In this document: one piece after another, positions 8,095-15,673 of the stretch
Layout: each line of letters opens with the position of its first letter
How positions within the stretch are numbered: position 1 is the first letter of the stretch
From: Shewanella sp. TC10
GTDB lineage: Bacteria; Pseudomonadota; Gammaproteobacteria; Enterobacterales; Shewanellaceae
Reading direction: 5' to 3'
Assembly: GCF_009663145.1 (NCBI RefSeq)
Contig: NZ_VKHR01000020.1
Coordinates: 41,556 to 75,692, forward strand
DNA length: 34,137 nt
The notes under the pieces: model-generated
Told to the model about the DNA's origin: nothing
The model's database searches: none
Seen by the model: only the letters and a program-made list of their open reading frames with translations
Made by a program: the position numbers and the translations under genes

Positions 8095-8580
8095 GAATTT
8101 TAGTGAATTGTCGTTGGCTGTCCTGAGAAGTCGTCGCTCTCGTAGCACCAGTCTAAACCAAGCCTTGCCATACGCTGTGGAATGTTTATAGCGACACTTA
8201 TCGCGGATTCTATTCAAGGCCTTAACTTTTCAACATATCCAATCAATAACAGAAACAATTGTAAGAAATTGACCTACTGCTGCTCATAAATATGATTAAT
8301 GTTACCTCCTCGATTGGATACTTCAACAACGCAATTATAAGGTGTTATTGACACTTTTCACTAAAACACTTTGGGGCAAAACGTGCTAGCCCTCTAACCC
8401 GTTTCTGGACAGAAATAAGCTAGGTATTTGACTCTAGAACATGAGGTTTTGATTAGGAAAAGTATGCCAACTAGTTGTGTGGTAACGCCTCTTCAAAAGA
8501 CTGTGAAATTATTGGCATAAATTAGCGTTGAAGGAGCAAAATCCAACAGCTTTTTATCCTTTTAAACAATTCGTTGGGCT
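8095..8580. other. Non-coding stretch upstream of the antitoxin promoter
   Basis: No supported gene. A minus-strand frame without stops runs from about 8226 down to 8074 and encodes an arginine-rich peptide, but it has no start codon or ribosome site and runs through the antitoxin promoter; it may be a fragment of an older gene. The motif CTAACCCGTTTCTGGACA at 8394-8411 resembles 7041-7057 in the same orientation. Confidence 0.35.
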
Positions 8581-9171
8581 TTAATTCTTACGCTCTAAAC
8601 CAAATATCCACGTTCGTAAATCTTCTTTATCTTGTCTAATTTTAGCCAATGATTCATGAGCTTCAGTACCAATATTTAAGGAATACTCTTGCTTGCTCAT
8701 AGGTTTCTTATCACGATTAAAATACTCTAATTCTAAAGTGTACCCCCCAGCAGGAAGAATTACATTTGACAAACCTTCTGAAGTTAAACCAAGCTCAATG
8801 AGTTTAATATGGTGCTGGGTTCCAGAATTGCCATGAATTAGAACAGGACTAGCTCTTTTCCCATCACACCACGGTTCATTTTTATGGCCATTATCTTCAG
8901 CAAAAGAGTACCAAAAAAGATCCCATGTTTGGTTTGTTGGTGATTTTAACTTAATTTTAAAATCAGAGATGGTCGCTGATTTATTACCTTCATTGGTAAT
9001 AGTTATCGGGACATACATGGCAAAATTATTTTCCATGTAATACAAAACAACACGGTTATCAATGAATACATTGATATCTGCTTTGGTGTTATTTAATTTA
9101 TAGCCTAAGATAGTTCCAGCGATTGAACCACCAACGCCAAGTAAACCCGCTAATATTGTTGAATCAATCAT
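8581..9171 (-). CDS. Unknown protein with N-terminal membrane anchor
   Basis: I do not recognise this 196-aa protein. A glycine-rich hydrophobic segment (residues ~5-24, ILAGLLGVGGSIAGTILGY) looks like a single N-terminal membrane helix. The remainder is rich in beta-strand-like stretches, for example YVPITITNEGNKSATISDF and YTLELEYF, suggesting an immunoglobulin-like or C2-like sandwich. A charged C-terminal segment (KIRQDKEDLRTW) ends it. AAGGAAG precedes the ATG at good spacing. It stands alone on the minus strand in the island cargo zone, between the toxin-antitoxin locus and the zinc-ribbon protein. A defence or superinfection-exclusion role is possible from position only. Confidence 0.75.
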   Translation of the reverse strand: MIDSTILAGLLGVGGSIAGTILGYKLNNTKADINVFIDNRVVLYYMENNFAMYVPITITNEGNKSATISDFKIKLKSPTNQTWDLFWYSFAEDNGHKNEPWCDGKRASPVLIHGNSGTQHHIKLIELGLTSEGLSNVILPAGGYTLELEYFNRDKKPMSKQEYSLNIGTEAHESLAKIRQDKEDLRTWIFGLERKN

Positions 9172-9588
9172 ATAACTTCCTTATAAACATTAAACCATTC
9201 TTAAGGCCAACCTTTGTATAACTCATATGCGCGATTATCACCTCAGATAAGTCATTATCTTCCATTTTATTATCAAAAACTTACTGAATTTAATTTAGAT
9301 AACTTTACAAGCAAAGTGTGAATGCGTGTTATCGTACCTCCCTTGCTTATCACCACCTAAAAAAAACTATCCTACTGTTTTATAGAACTTATTCAACATC
9401 TACACTCAAAAATCGTTCACTAATTTAACTATGGCACTACAAAAAATGGTAATAAGGAAAGATATAGCTCAGCGTAGTTTAGATTTTGATTACAAAGATT
9501 GCGATTAATAATCCTTGTAATGGATAAAAACCCAAATAGGTGTAGTTAACTACACCTAATTTAAATAAACTTAACTAGGTTTAATGCC
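9172..9588. other. AT-rich divergent intergenic region
   Basis: This region lies between two divergently transcribed cargo genes. Apart from the palindrome at 9538-9557 and a possible promoter TTGCGA / GATAAA (near 9499-9528) toward the plus-strand gene, I see no gene or strong signal. Confidence 0.4.
9538..9557. promoter_or_regulatory. Perfect 20-bp palindrome upstream of zinc-ribbon gene
   Basis: AGGTGTAGTTAACTACACCT is its own reverse complement. It lies 31 bp before the start codon at 9589 and just after a possible -10 (GATAAA). It has no T-tract, so an operator for a dimeric repressor is more likely than a terminator. Confidence 0.55.
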
Positions 9589-9852
9589 ATGAAAATATTA
9601 TGCTCAATTTGTAACTCAGAAGTAGAAGGCAACTATCAAGAAGGTGATATTATTCATTGTGAGTCGTGCAATGAACAAATGAGCACACTACCAAATAAAA
9701 GTAATGCGAATGTTCTAAGAGTCAGTATCACAGAAATTAACATTCCATTTGGTTCATTAGTGCTTTTCATGCTTAAAGCATCTATAGCGGCTATCCCTGT
9801 CTATATAGTTATGTATCTACTATGGCTATTACTAAGTTCGTTTACTAGATAA
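9589..9852 (+). CDS. Small zinc-ribbon membrane protein
   Basis: This 87-aa protein begins with a compact zinc ribbon: CSIC at residues 5-8 and CESC at 24-27, spaced as in four-cysteine ribbons. A polar linker follows and then a long hydrophobic C-terminal stretch (about 54-83), with room for one long or two short helices. Thus it is probably a tail-anchored membrane protein with a cytoplasmic zinc finger. Function unknown. The ribosome site is weak (CTAGGT). It sits in the cargo zone of the island, behind a 20-bp palindrome that suggests its own regulation. Confidence 0.7.
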   Translation: MKILCSICNSEVEGNYQEGDIIHCESCNEQMSTLPNKSNANVLRVSITEINIPFGSLVLFMLKASIAAIPVYIVMYLLWLLLSSFTR

Positions 9853-10000
9853 TCAAACCTAAGAAATTTTCTGAAAAAAATACTAGTCTCTCTCTATTTC
9901 TAGGGGAAAATACTTTTCATCACATTAGCTCAAAATAAAGGAATTCGCAGGTGATAATAGATATCATTAATATTTAATTAGTCCCCCCCCTATCTTTATT

Positions 10001-10290
10001 AGTGGTGAAAGTGGTGAATGTTAAAATAGCTCTTTCATCACCATCAAAGCCTTGCTGCATAAGGGGTTGAGTGTTTGTGATGAATGATGAAAGAGAAAAC
10101 ACCAACTTATGATATTGGCTAGCGGTTCTAGTAAGTTCAGGTTAGCTACCTATAACCTACTCTCTCCCAAGAGATAAAATAAAAGTTATAGTAAATCTCT
10201 TTCATCATTCACCACTTTAGCTTGAAACCATTACCCAGCAAGGGCTACAGCTTGGTGAATGTTATTTTTCATCATTAACCACATTCACCA
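10001..10290. repeat. Iteron-like cluster of short direct and inverted repeats
   Basis: AGTGGTGAA is tandemly duplicated at 10001-10009 and 10010-10018. GGTGAATG occurs at 10013-10020 and 10254-10261, and inverted as CATTCACC at 10282-10289; ATTCACC at 10207-10213 is a partial copy. CTCTTTCATCA occurs at 10030-10040 and 10197-10207, and inverted inside 10085-10095. TGGTGAATG (10253-10261) and CATTCACCA (10282-10290) form a 9-bp inverted pair. This resembles an initiator-binding iteron origin or a multi-operator control region. It lies about 750 bp beyond the helicase gene. Confidence 0.6.
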
Positions 10291-10342
10291 GAACAGGTTA
10301 ATAGTAGCTTGAATCAATAGATTTTAAGTGTGAAAGTAACAC

Positions 10343-10348
10343 TATAAT
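10343..10348 (+). promoter_or_regulatory. Consensus -10 for the metallopeptidase-like gene
   Basis: TATAAT is perfect and lies 24 bp before the ATG at 10372. No good -35 is present at 16-18 bases upstream, so an activator binding the adjacent repeat cluster is possible. Confidence 0.5.
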
Positions 10349-10371
10349 CATCGCTAACTCAGAGTTCTTGT

Positions 10372-10941
10372 ATGAAATTATTTAAATTACCCCAACAAAA
10401 CATAAGTACTGAAGAACTTCAGACTGCCTCTGAGGCTTATGGGCTTAACCAATCTGTTTTACTTAAGTATCAGCGTGATTTTGAATTACATGTTAATTCT
10501 GAGCGAATTACCAATTGCTTATCTGCTGTTATAGAGCCGTTCAAAGAGCTCATTCCCAACTCTTCCATTTGTGGCTTTGCTCCACTTGATGAAGATTGGG
10601 GTAGACTATTTCCAGCAACTTCCCCAATAAGCGTTAATACATCAACATGTGGTACTACTTACATTCTAATCAATCTCAATCTCTTTCCAAATATGACTAT
10701 TAATGAGCAAATTCTTAGTCTTGCACACGAAAATGTACATTTACAACAGGTAGAAGATGGCCGATTGAAGATGGGGGTTAATTTTTTAGAGTGGGAAGGT
10801 GAGGATTGGTATAAGCGGTATGTTTCAGCTCAAACAAAGAACACTTTAGAAAATGATCAAACTTTATACAGAAAATTACCTTGGGAAGTTGAAGCATACG
10901 CTTTTGAAGATAACTTAAAGAAGCAACTTGATAAGACCTAG
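10372..10941 (+). CDS. HExxH metallopeptidase-like protein
   Basis: This 189-aa protein contains HENVH at residues 119-123 in the context SLAHENVHLQQ, the HExxH zinc-protease signature. Downstream LPWEVEAYAFE (169-179) offers Glu172 or Glu174 as a third zinc ligand. There is no signal peptide or membrane helix, so a cytoplasmic enzyme is likely. The N-terminal ~60 residues are helical-looking and unassigned. Phage and satellite genomes often carry small HExxH proteins of this shape; the substrate is unknown. It is the last plus-strand cargo gene and converges on the replication module. The ribosome site is poor. Confidence 0.72.
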   Translation: MKLFKLPQQNISTEELQTASEAYGLNQSVLLKYQRDFELHVNSERITNCLSAVIEPFKELIPNSSICGFAPLDEDWGRLFPATSPISVNTSTCGTTYILINLNLFPNMTINEQILSLAHENVHLQQVEDGRLKMGVNFLEWEGEDWYKRYVSAQTKNTLENDQTLYRKLPWEVEAYAFEDNLKKQLDKT

Positions 10942-10996
10942 ATCTATATACAATTTATAGAAGTGTCTACAGTTCTAGTGTCTTATCAGCTCATTA

Positions 10997-11031
10997 CCAC
11001 AGGTATAACTTGTACTAACTCATACCTGTGG
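10997..11031. other. 10-bp inverted repeat between convergent genes
   Basis: CCACAGGTAT (10997-11006) and ATACCTGTGG (11022-11031) are exact reverse complements around a 15-base loop, between the stop codons of the peptidase-like and helicase genes. There is no T-tract, so bidirectional termination is possible but not canonical. Confidence 0.5.
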
Positions 11032-11044
11032 ACAGGCTAACTAC

Positions 11045-12370
11045 TTAATCCTCAAGGGTAGCGAAGCCAGTATTCAAGTCAATTTGATAAAACGTCATTC
11101 TTGAACGCCCTTTTTTTCTATCAACTAAGCCATCTTCATGTAATTTTGCCAAAGCTTTGCCAACTTGCTTGGTGTGCGTAACATTCATCTTTTCATCATC
11201 GTCAACTAACTGACCAGCTGTTATCCACCCACCAGCTTTATTATCATTCTGAATGTAGCGTTCTAAAATGTACTGATACCAATTACCTTTATCATTGAAG
11301 CTATCATTCGCTAACTTGGCCTGTTCAAGAACGGAGTCTGGTAACATCCATCCATGCCCTTTTTCATACATCACTTTGACCTCAAGCCAAAACTGTTTTA
11401 ATAGCTCAGGTTTTACTAAGGTAATCTTGCCTGTTCCGTCATAATGCCAACCTAGCAGCTCATTAAGTTCATCCATTTTAGCCGCATCTGTCATCTCTAG
11501 AACAACAAACCGACTTGAACCAGTGTCATCCTTTAGAAAATCAGAACCGTTTACACTAGCGATAAAATGAGTTTGCCTGCGCTTCTTTATATCACCTCTG
11601 GCATATGGTGGACGGACAGTATCAAGATCTTTAGAGATAAACGCCTTTAAACTGCCTTGGCTGTTTCTATTGGTACGTTCAAGCTCTCCAAGCTCTACAA
11701 CCCAACTAAATATACATGACAAAACACTATCTTTAGAGTCGGGGTTCAGCTCAGCACCTTCTAAAAATGCTAATGCTGCCACTTTAGCAATACGCTCAAT
11801 ATATGCGGTTTTTCTGTATGACTGAGAACCTTGCAGTACAGGAACAAGTTTCGATTTAAAACTATCTTCATACAGAGAAGCGACACAACCCACCAGCCAA
11901 TGAGATAGCGCTTTCTGTGATAAATCTCTATCCTTCACTGGTAAACAATCAATGACCTTCCTTACTCGCTCAATGCCATCCCAAGTACCACAATCAAGCC
12001 AGTTCTTAATTGGATGATATGGGTTATTTTCACATAATGCTTTCAAGTGATCGTCTATAGCTTTTGGCGGTAAACCAGTAATATTTGCGGCTGATACTAA
12101 ATAGCTGTGTGTTTGGTCATAGGAATGGGCTATTGGATCACCACTAATATCATCTAAAATCTCTGGCTGATAGGTTAGTAAATTTAGCTTAAACTCAATA
12201 CCCATGAAATCAGCTACCGCTTTCAGATTATTAGCGGTATTTTTAGGTTTAACCTCACCATTCGTAGTCATGCTTACATGCTCAAATTTAGGTCTCTTTT
12301 TTTCAGTTTCTTCTGGTAGTTCAAGCTTAACCACATTAGTAGGGGCTGGTATCGGATTTAGTGCGCTCAT
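11045..12370 (-). CDS. VirE-family replication helicase/ATPase
   Basis: Predicted superfamily-3-like helicase of the virulence-associated E group, used by phages and satellites to open their origin. Residues 120-300 show the VirE pattern: PIKNWLDCGTWDG, the phosphate-loop region LQGSQSYRKT (179-188), the acidic VVELGELE (224-231), and the sensor and arginine-finger stretch ASVNGSDFLKDDTGSSRF (271-288; Asn274, Arg287). The phosphate loop is unusual: where GK(S/T) is expected the sequence is RKT. The C-terminal ~90 residues look like a winged-helix module (WITAGQLVDDDE..VGKALAKL). A very strong ribosome site, GGAGGTGAT, precedes the ATG. The start overlaps the primase stop by four bases (ATGA), so both are co-translated. 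Confidence 0.82.
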   Translation of the reverse strand: MSALNPIPAPTNVVKLELPEETEKKRPKFEHVSMTTNGEVKPKNTANNLKAVADFMGIEFKLNLLTYQPEILDDISGDPIAHSYDQTHSYLVSAANITGLPPKAIDDHLKALCENNPYHPIKNWLDCGTWDGIERVRKVIDCLPVKDRDLSQKALSHWLVGCVASLYEDSFKSKLVPVLQGSQSYRKTAYIERIAKVAALAFLEGAELNPDSKDSVLSCIFSWVVELGELERTNRNSQGSLKAFISKDLDTVRPPYARGDIKKRRQTHFIASVNGSDFLKDDTGSSRFVVLEMTDAAKMDELNELLGWHYDGTGKITLVKPELLKQFWLEVKVMYEKGHGWMLPDSVLEQAKLANDSFNDKGNWYQYILERYIQNDNKAGGWITAGQLVDDDEKMNVTHTKQVGKALAKLHEDGLVDRKKGRSRMTFYQIDLNTGFATLED

Positions 12371-13380
12371 ACAATCACCTCCGAAAACAATTTAGTCACT
12401 TGCTCATTTTGGTTAGCCGTAATCCATTCCCGTTTATTATGTTTATCAGCATCAGGAAAATACTTAGCAGCAAGATCTTTTAACGCCTCGTGTTGATCGC
12501 CACCGTAAGTGCGGATAACAATAAAATCGAACTTATCTAAGCAATAGCCATTGTTGCAAGGATCACTTTCATGGTGTGAGTAATAGCGTTTTTTGCCATC
12601 GGTATCACTAATCAATATATAGGCACCAGCCACTTTGCTAGTTGCTTCAGGCGGCAACCATGCTTTACCTTGCTGCTTATATCCATAGAAAGACAGTAAT
12701 TCAGGCCATTCATATGCTTTGTTAACCAGCGAAATAATAGATATCTGATTCCCTAATAACTTTTCACTTTGCTTTTTCTTAGGACGATTTTTTTGAATAC
12801 TAGCGTGCGCCTCCTGCTCAGCTTTAAAATTAGTTGCCAGCTTAAACAATTCATTATTAAAGGGTTCAAGTGGATCACCATCTTCGACCAAGTATTCATA
12901 TCCTTCACATTGAAAAGGTAAGTACATAATCTGTTGCGGTCTACTAGCGCAATCATCAGCATTGAATATATAAGCTAGATAGGTTTCTAAGCATTGCCAC
13001 TCATTGAGTGGTAAAGACTTGACTAACTCAATGTAAACTCGATAACGATTACCTTTCCCCTCCTGTTTATGACTCGCTGTTGTATGGATGATAAAACTAT
13101 TAATACCAAGCAATAATAATGTACTTTCAATACCTGCAAGCTCTAAATCCGTATCATCTAAATCTAGTCTCAGCATGGTAAAGTTATTGTGATTCAGGGC
13201 TGTCTCTTTTGATTTATCTTTACCATCATGAGCAGCAATTACTGGGCTTTTACCCTTAGCCTCTTCTCTTGTTCTATCACCTTGTGCTGGTGGTGTTTCG
13301 ATCAATGCCACAAGCTCAGGCCATGTTATATAAGTGAATCTTTGCGTCACTTTATGCGATTTTGCATTTAAAAATTTCAT
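12367..13380 (-). CDS. AEP-type primase-like replication protein
   Basis: The N-terminal half has signatures of the archaeo-eukaryotic primase fold seen in phage and plasmid replicases: the metal-binding LRLDLDD (70-76), then the TTASH motif (100-104) and RYRVYIEL (112-119). This module would make primers for the VirE helicase encoded directly downstream with a four-base overlap. In many mobile elements the two activities are fused; here they are split. The C-terminal half (from about 210) is less clear, with a YYSHHESDPCNNGYCLD segment. No ribosome site is visible before the ATG and the possible -10 TATAGA is very close, so the mRNA may be nearly leaderless. Confidence 0.72.
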   Translation of the reverse strand: MKFLNAKSHKVTQRFTYITWPELVALIETPPAQGDRTREEAKGKSPVIAAHDGKDKSKETALNHNNFTMLRLDLDDTDLELAGIESTLLLLGINSFIIHTTASHKQEGKGNRYRVYIELVKSLPLNEWQCLETYLAYIFNADDCASRPQQIMYLPFQCEGYEYLVEDGDPLEPFNNELFKLATNFKAEQEAHASIQKNRPKKKQSEKLLGNQISIISLVNKAYEWPELLSFYGYKQQGKAWLPPEATSKVAGAYILISDTDGKKRYYSHHESDPCNNGYCLDKFDFIVIRTYGGDQHEALKDLAAKYFPDADKHNKREWITANQNEQVTKLFSEVIV

Positions 13381-13412
13381 TTTTGCTATACTCTATAGAA
13401 GCAGGTGGATTG

Positions 13413-13435
13413 ATCCGCCAAGAACAAATCCGCCA
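13413..13435. promoter_or_regulatory. Direct repeats, candidate AlpA operator
   Basis: ATCCGCCA occurs at 13413-13420 and 13428-13435, 15 bp apart, upstream of the primase gene and overlapping where a -35 (TTGGCG, minus strand) would sit relative to TATAGA at 13397-13392. AlpA-type proteins encoded just upstream regulate such satellite operons, so these are plausible targets. Confidence 0.4.
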
Positions 13436-13491
13436 GCGATTCAAATTAAGCGCTCAGTAATTAATTTTGCTGGGCGTTTCCTATTTTAAAT

Positions 13492-13677
13492 CTAATTATT
13501 TTCAACACTTTTAACCCTCAGCCATTCAGAGAATTCTTCCTGAGTCCAACCCACAGTTCTATTACCTAATCTTACGCCTTTAGGAAATTTGCCTTCTTTC
13601 ACCCAATACCAGAGCGTTCTTCGATCTCGATTGATGAGTTCGCACATTTGTTTAATTGAAATTAGTTTATTTACCAT
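13492..13677 (-). CDS. alpA: AlpA-family transcriptional regulator
   Basis: Small winged-helix DNA-binding protein that, in P4-like elements and Gram-negative PICIs, acts as activator or excision control. The sequence KLISIKQMCELINRDRRTLW (residues 4-23) followed by VKEGKFPKGVRLGNRTVGW and a closing EEFSEWL is the complete AlpA/MerR-type fold. I choose the second ATG (61 aa) because AAGGA lies ten bases before it. An ATG six codons upstream (13693-13695) lacks a ribosome site. It stands between the integrase pair and the primase-helicase pair, all on the minus strand. Confidence 0.88.
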   Translation of the reverse strand: MVNKLISIKQMCELINRDRRTLWYWVKEGKFPKGVRLGNRTVGWTQEEFSEWLRVKSVENN

Positions 13678-13846
13678 TTTGATGTCATCCTTCATTTTGT
13701 CTTAGCTTGTCTTAATGAAGGTTATAAAAAAAAATCGTCGGATTGAATAAGAGCAATCCGAATAACAGAAATCAAAAATTGAGGCAGGAAGTGAAGTTTA
13801 CGTAAGGCGGGTATTTCAATAGTGCTATAAGGTAGTATTGTAATAG

Positions 13847-14410
13847 TTATTCTTTATATTTGGAGAGATCGCCATGCTTGGCGAAATTTAAGATATCGTT
13901 TGTTGCATCTTCAAACCTAAAATACTTCTCATGAGTAGTGCTTTTAGCAAGATTTAACTCTTTACTTGCTTCTTTAATTGCAGCCGACTCACAAACTCCT
14001 TCACTATTCATAATCGTTTTTACATACTCCCAAACCTTTTCATCACTAATTGTTGGACGCTTGCCTCCACCAGCTAACGTGATATTAAAGCCTTCACTTA
14101 ATGCTCTTTTTTTATCTGCTTTTGTTTCAGCTCGAGCCGTCTGGGCAAATGTTGTAGACAAATCAATTTGTAACAATTTTGGTAACTTACGGTTTTTGCT
14201 AACGAAGTAATAAATCAACATTAAATAATCATCAATTCCACTATCAATTGCCCTATCTCGATAGATATCGCTAAAAATAAGCATTTCTCCTGAGTTAATA
14301 GTCCCAATAGTTTCATCCCAACCACTACTTTCAACTAGTGCCTCAAACTCTGTCAAAAATTCGCATAGCCTTTCTGAATAAAATTCGCTTAACCTTTCTG
14401 AATTCTTCAT
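13847..14410 (-). CDS. Unknown protein coupled to the integrase
   Basis: This 187-aa protein is not recognised. It is soluble and mostly helical. The first ~20 residues contain a near-duplicate (SERLSEFY, SERLCEFL). The middle (~90-120) is basic, with KADKKRALSEGFN and GGGKRPTIS. Residues ~125-170 look like a helix-turn-helix (CESAAIKEASKELNLAKSTTHEKYF), resembling small resolvase- or terminase-type HTH segments, so DNA binding is likely. Its ATG overlaps the integrase stop by four bases (ATGA), so it is made together with the integrase. An excision or regulatory partner is a reasonable guess. Confidence 0.7.
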   Translation of the reverse strand: MKNSERLSEFYSERLCEFLTEFEALVESSGWDETIGTINSGEMLIFSDIYRDRAIDSGIDDYLMLIYYFVSKNRKLPKLLQIDLSTTFAQTARAETKADKKRALSEGFNITLAGGGKRPTISDEKVWEYVKTIMNSEGVCESAAIKEASKELNLAKSTTHEKYFRFEDATNDILNFAKHGDLSKYKE

Positions 14411-15630
14411 ACATGAATCCTAATCACATTTGATTTAGCATCACAATCATAAAGCCTACTTTGCCACAGCTCTAATGCAGCTCTTTTTTGCTCAAGATAT
14501 TGTGAACGATTATAAATACCAGCAACACCTCCAATAGTGTGCCCCAGTAAGCTTTCAATAATATGTGGCTCAACCCCCATATCACTAAGATGTGTTGCTA
14601 ATGACCGCCTTAAGTCATGCAAGTTCCACTTTTCATGATTGAGTTTTTTATGAATAGATCCGCCCATTGAAGATACTGTTGGAGGCTCCTTATATTCACC
14701 TAATAAATAAGAGCTTTCTGACTTTTTTGCTTCATTAATTAGATTAAAAATATACTCTCTTAACCCTACAGGTATTGGCCTAAGTACATCTTGGCCATTC
14801 TTACTGTGAGATTTAGGGCAAGTCCAGACCATAGAATCTAAATCCCACTCATCTACCTTACTCAATCTTATTTCTTGAGTTCTTGCACCAAACATTAATA
14901 ACAACATCACTAATTGACGATAATACCAATTATGAGATTTATCATTACTCCATCTTAATAGCTCCCTTAACTCCATAAGACTCAATACTCGATCTTTCTT
15001 TCCCTGTTTTTCACCAACATCAGTAATTAATAAATCATCCAGTGCGTGTGTCGTGCAGTAATGACGTTTACGACAATAAATTAGTGCCTGCTTCGCATTC
15101 CCAAAAATATAGCCTGCTGCTACAGGTGCGGCTTTATGATGAATTCCTCGTTTTATGTCATCAAATACCTTAATCCAATGCCTTGTAGCTAACTCCTCAA
15201 TAGGCAATCCACCTATATGTGGGTAAATATGTTTTTCAAACTGAGCTAAATGTTTATCTGCATTTGCTCGTTTTTGCCGAGCAAAATCATCTATCCAATA
15301 GTTAAGTGCTTCTTGTACTGTTACAGCTTCTTGGATAGCACATTTATTTAACTCAATTTCTACGCTTGGGTTTCGTCCTTCACTTAGCCAAGCTTTGCAT
15401 TTGGCAGCTTTTAATCTCGCTTCAGCTAAGGATAACCCACCAGCCTTTCCTGTATATTCACCTATTGTTGCTGTTTGAGATTTAGCTTTGTACCGATAAC
15501 GATATATAAAAGAGACTTTACCAGTACTCCTAACTAAAGCAGCTAATCCATCTCTATCAGCTATTTTTTTAGGTGTTTTTGAATCATGCCCTTTTAACAG
15601 TGATTTTAATTTACTGTCAGTCAATGCCAT
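14407..15630 (-). CDS. int: Tyrosine integrase of the fis island
   Basis: Site-specific recombinase that inserts and excises the island at fis. The N-terminal arm-binding domain of the P4-integrase kind is visible (MALTDSKLKSLL, then DGLAALVRSTGKVSFIYRY), followed by a core-binding SAM-like domain and the catalytic domain. Catalytic residues are seen in GARTQEIRL (first Arg), HDLRRSLATHL (His-x-x-Arg), LLGHTIGGVAG (His) and the terminal Tyr in IYNRSQY. The length of 407 aa is normal. I use the ATG at 15628-15630; an in-frame GTG four codons upstream has no ribosome site either. The gene points away from attR, 214 bp from it, and overlaps the next gene. Confidence 0.93.
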   Translation of the reverse strand: MALTDSKLKSLLKGHDSKTPKKIADRDGLAALVRSTGKVSFIYRYRYKAKSQTATIGEYTGKAGGLSLAEARLKAAKCKAWLSEGRNPSVEIELNKCAIQEAVTVQEALNYWIDDFARQKRANADKHLAQFEKHIYPHIGGLPIEELATRHWIKVFDDIKRGIHHKAAPVAAGYIFGNAKQALIYCRKRHYCTTHALDDLLITDVGEKQGKKDRVLSLMELRELLRWSNDKSHNWYYRQLVMLLLMFGARTQEIRLSKVDEWDLDSMVWTCPKSHSKNGQDVLRPIPVGLREYIFNLINEAKKSESSYLLGEYKEPPTVSSMGGSIHKKLNHEKWNLHDLRRSLATHLSDMGVEPHIIESLLGHTIGGVAGIYNRSQYLEQKRAALELWQSRLYDCDAKSNVIRIHV

Positions 15631-15673
15631 AGTATGTCTCACAAGTTAGGTGGCGATAGGTATAAACTTCTTT

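Larger units (their letters stand above)
9853..10371. other. Repeat-rich non-coding region of the island
   Basis: No gene is supported in these ~520 bp. The left part includes a run of eight C at 9983-9990. From 10001 to 10290 it holds repeated GGTGAATG and CTCTTTCATCA motifs in both orientations (annotated separately). A perfect TATAAT at 10343-10348 serves the next gene. Confidence 0.5.

Noticed and set aside
10001..10290. A CRISPR array
   Set aside because: The repeats are 8-14 bp, in both orientations and irregularly spaced; there are no uniform spacers and no cas genes.
12753..12962. A 69-codon minus-strand frame inside the primase gene
   Set aside because: It lies in another frame of a gene with recognisable motifs and has no start signals; shadow frame.
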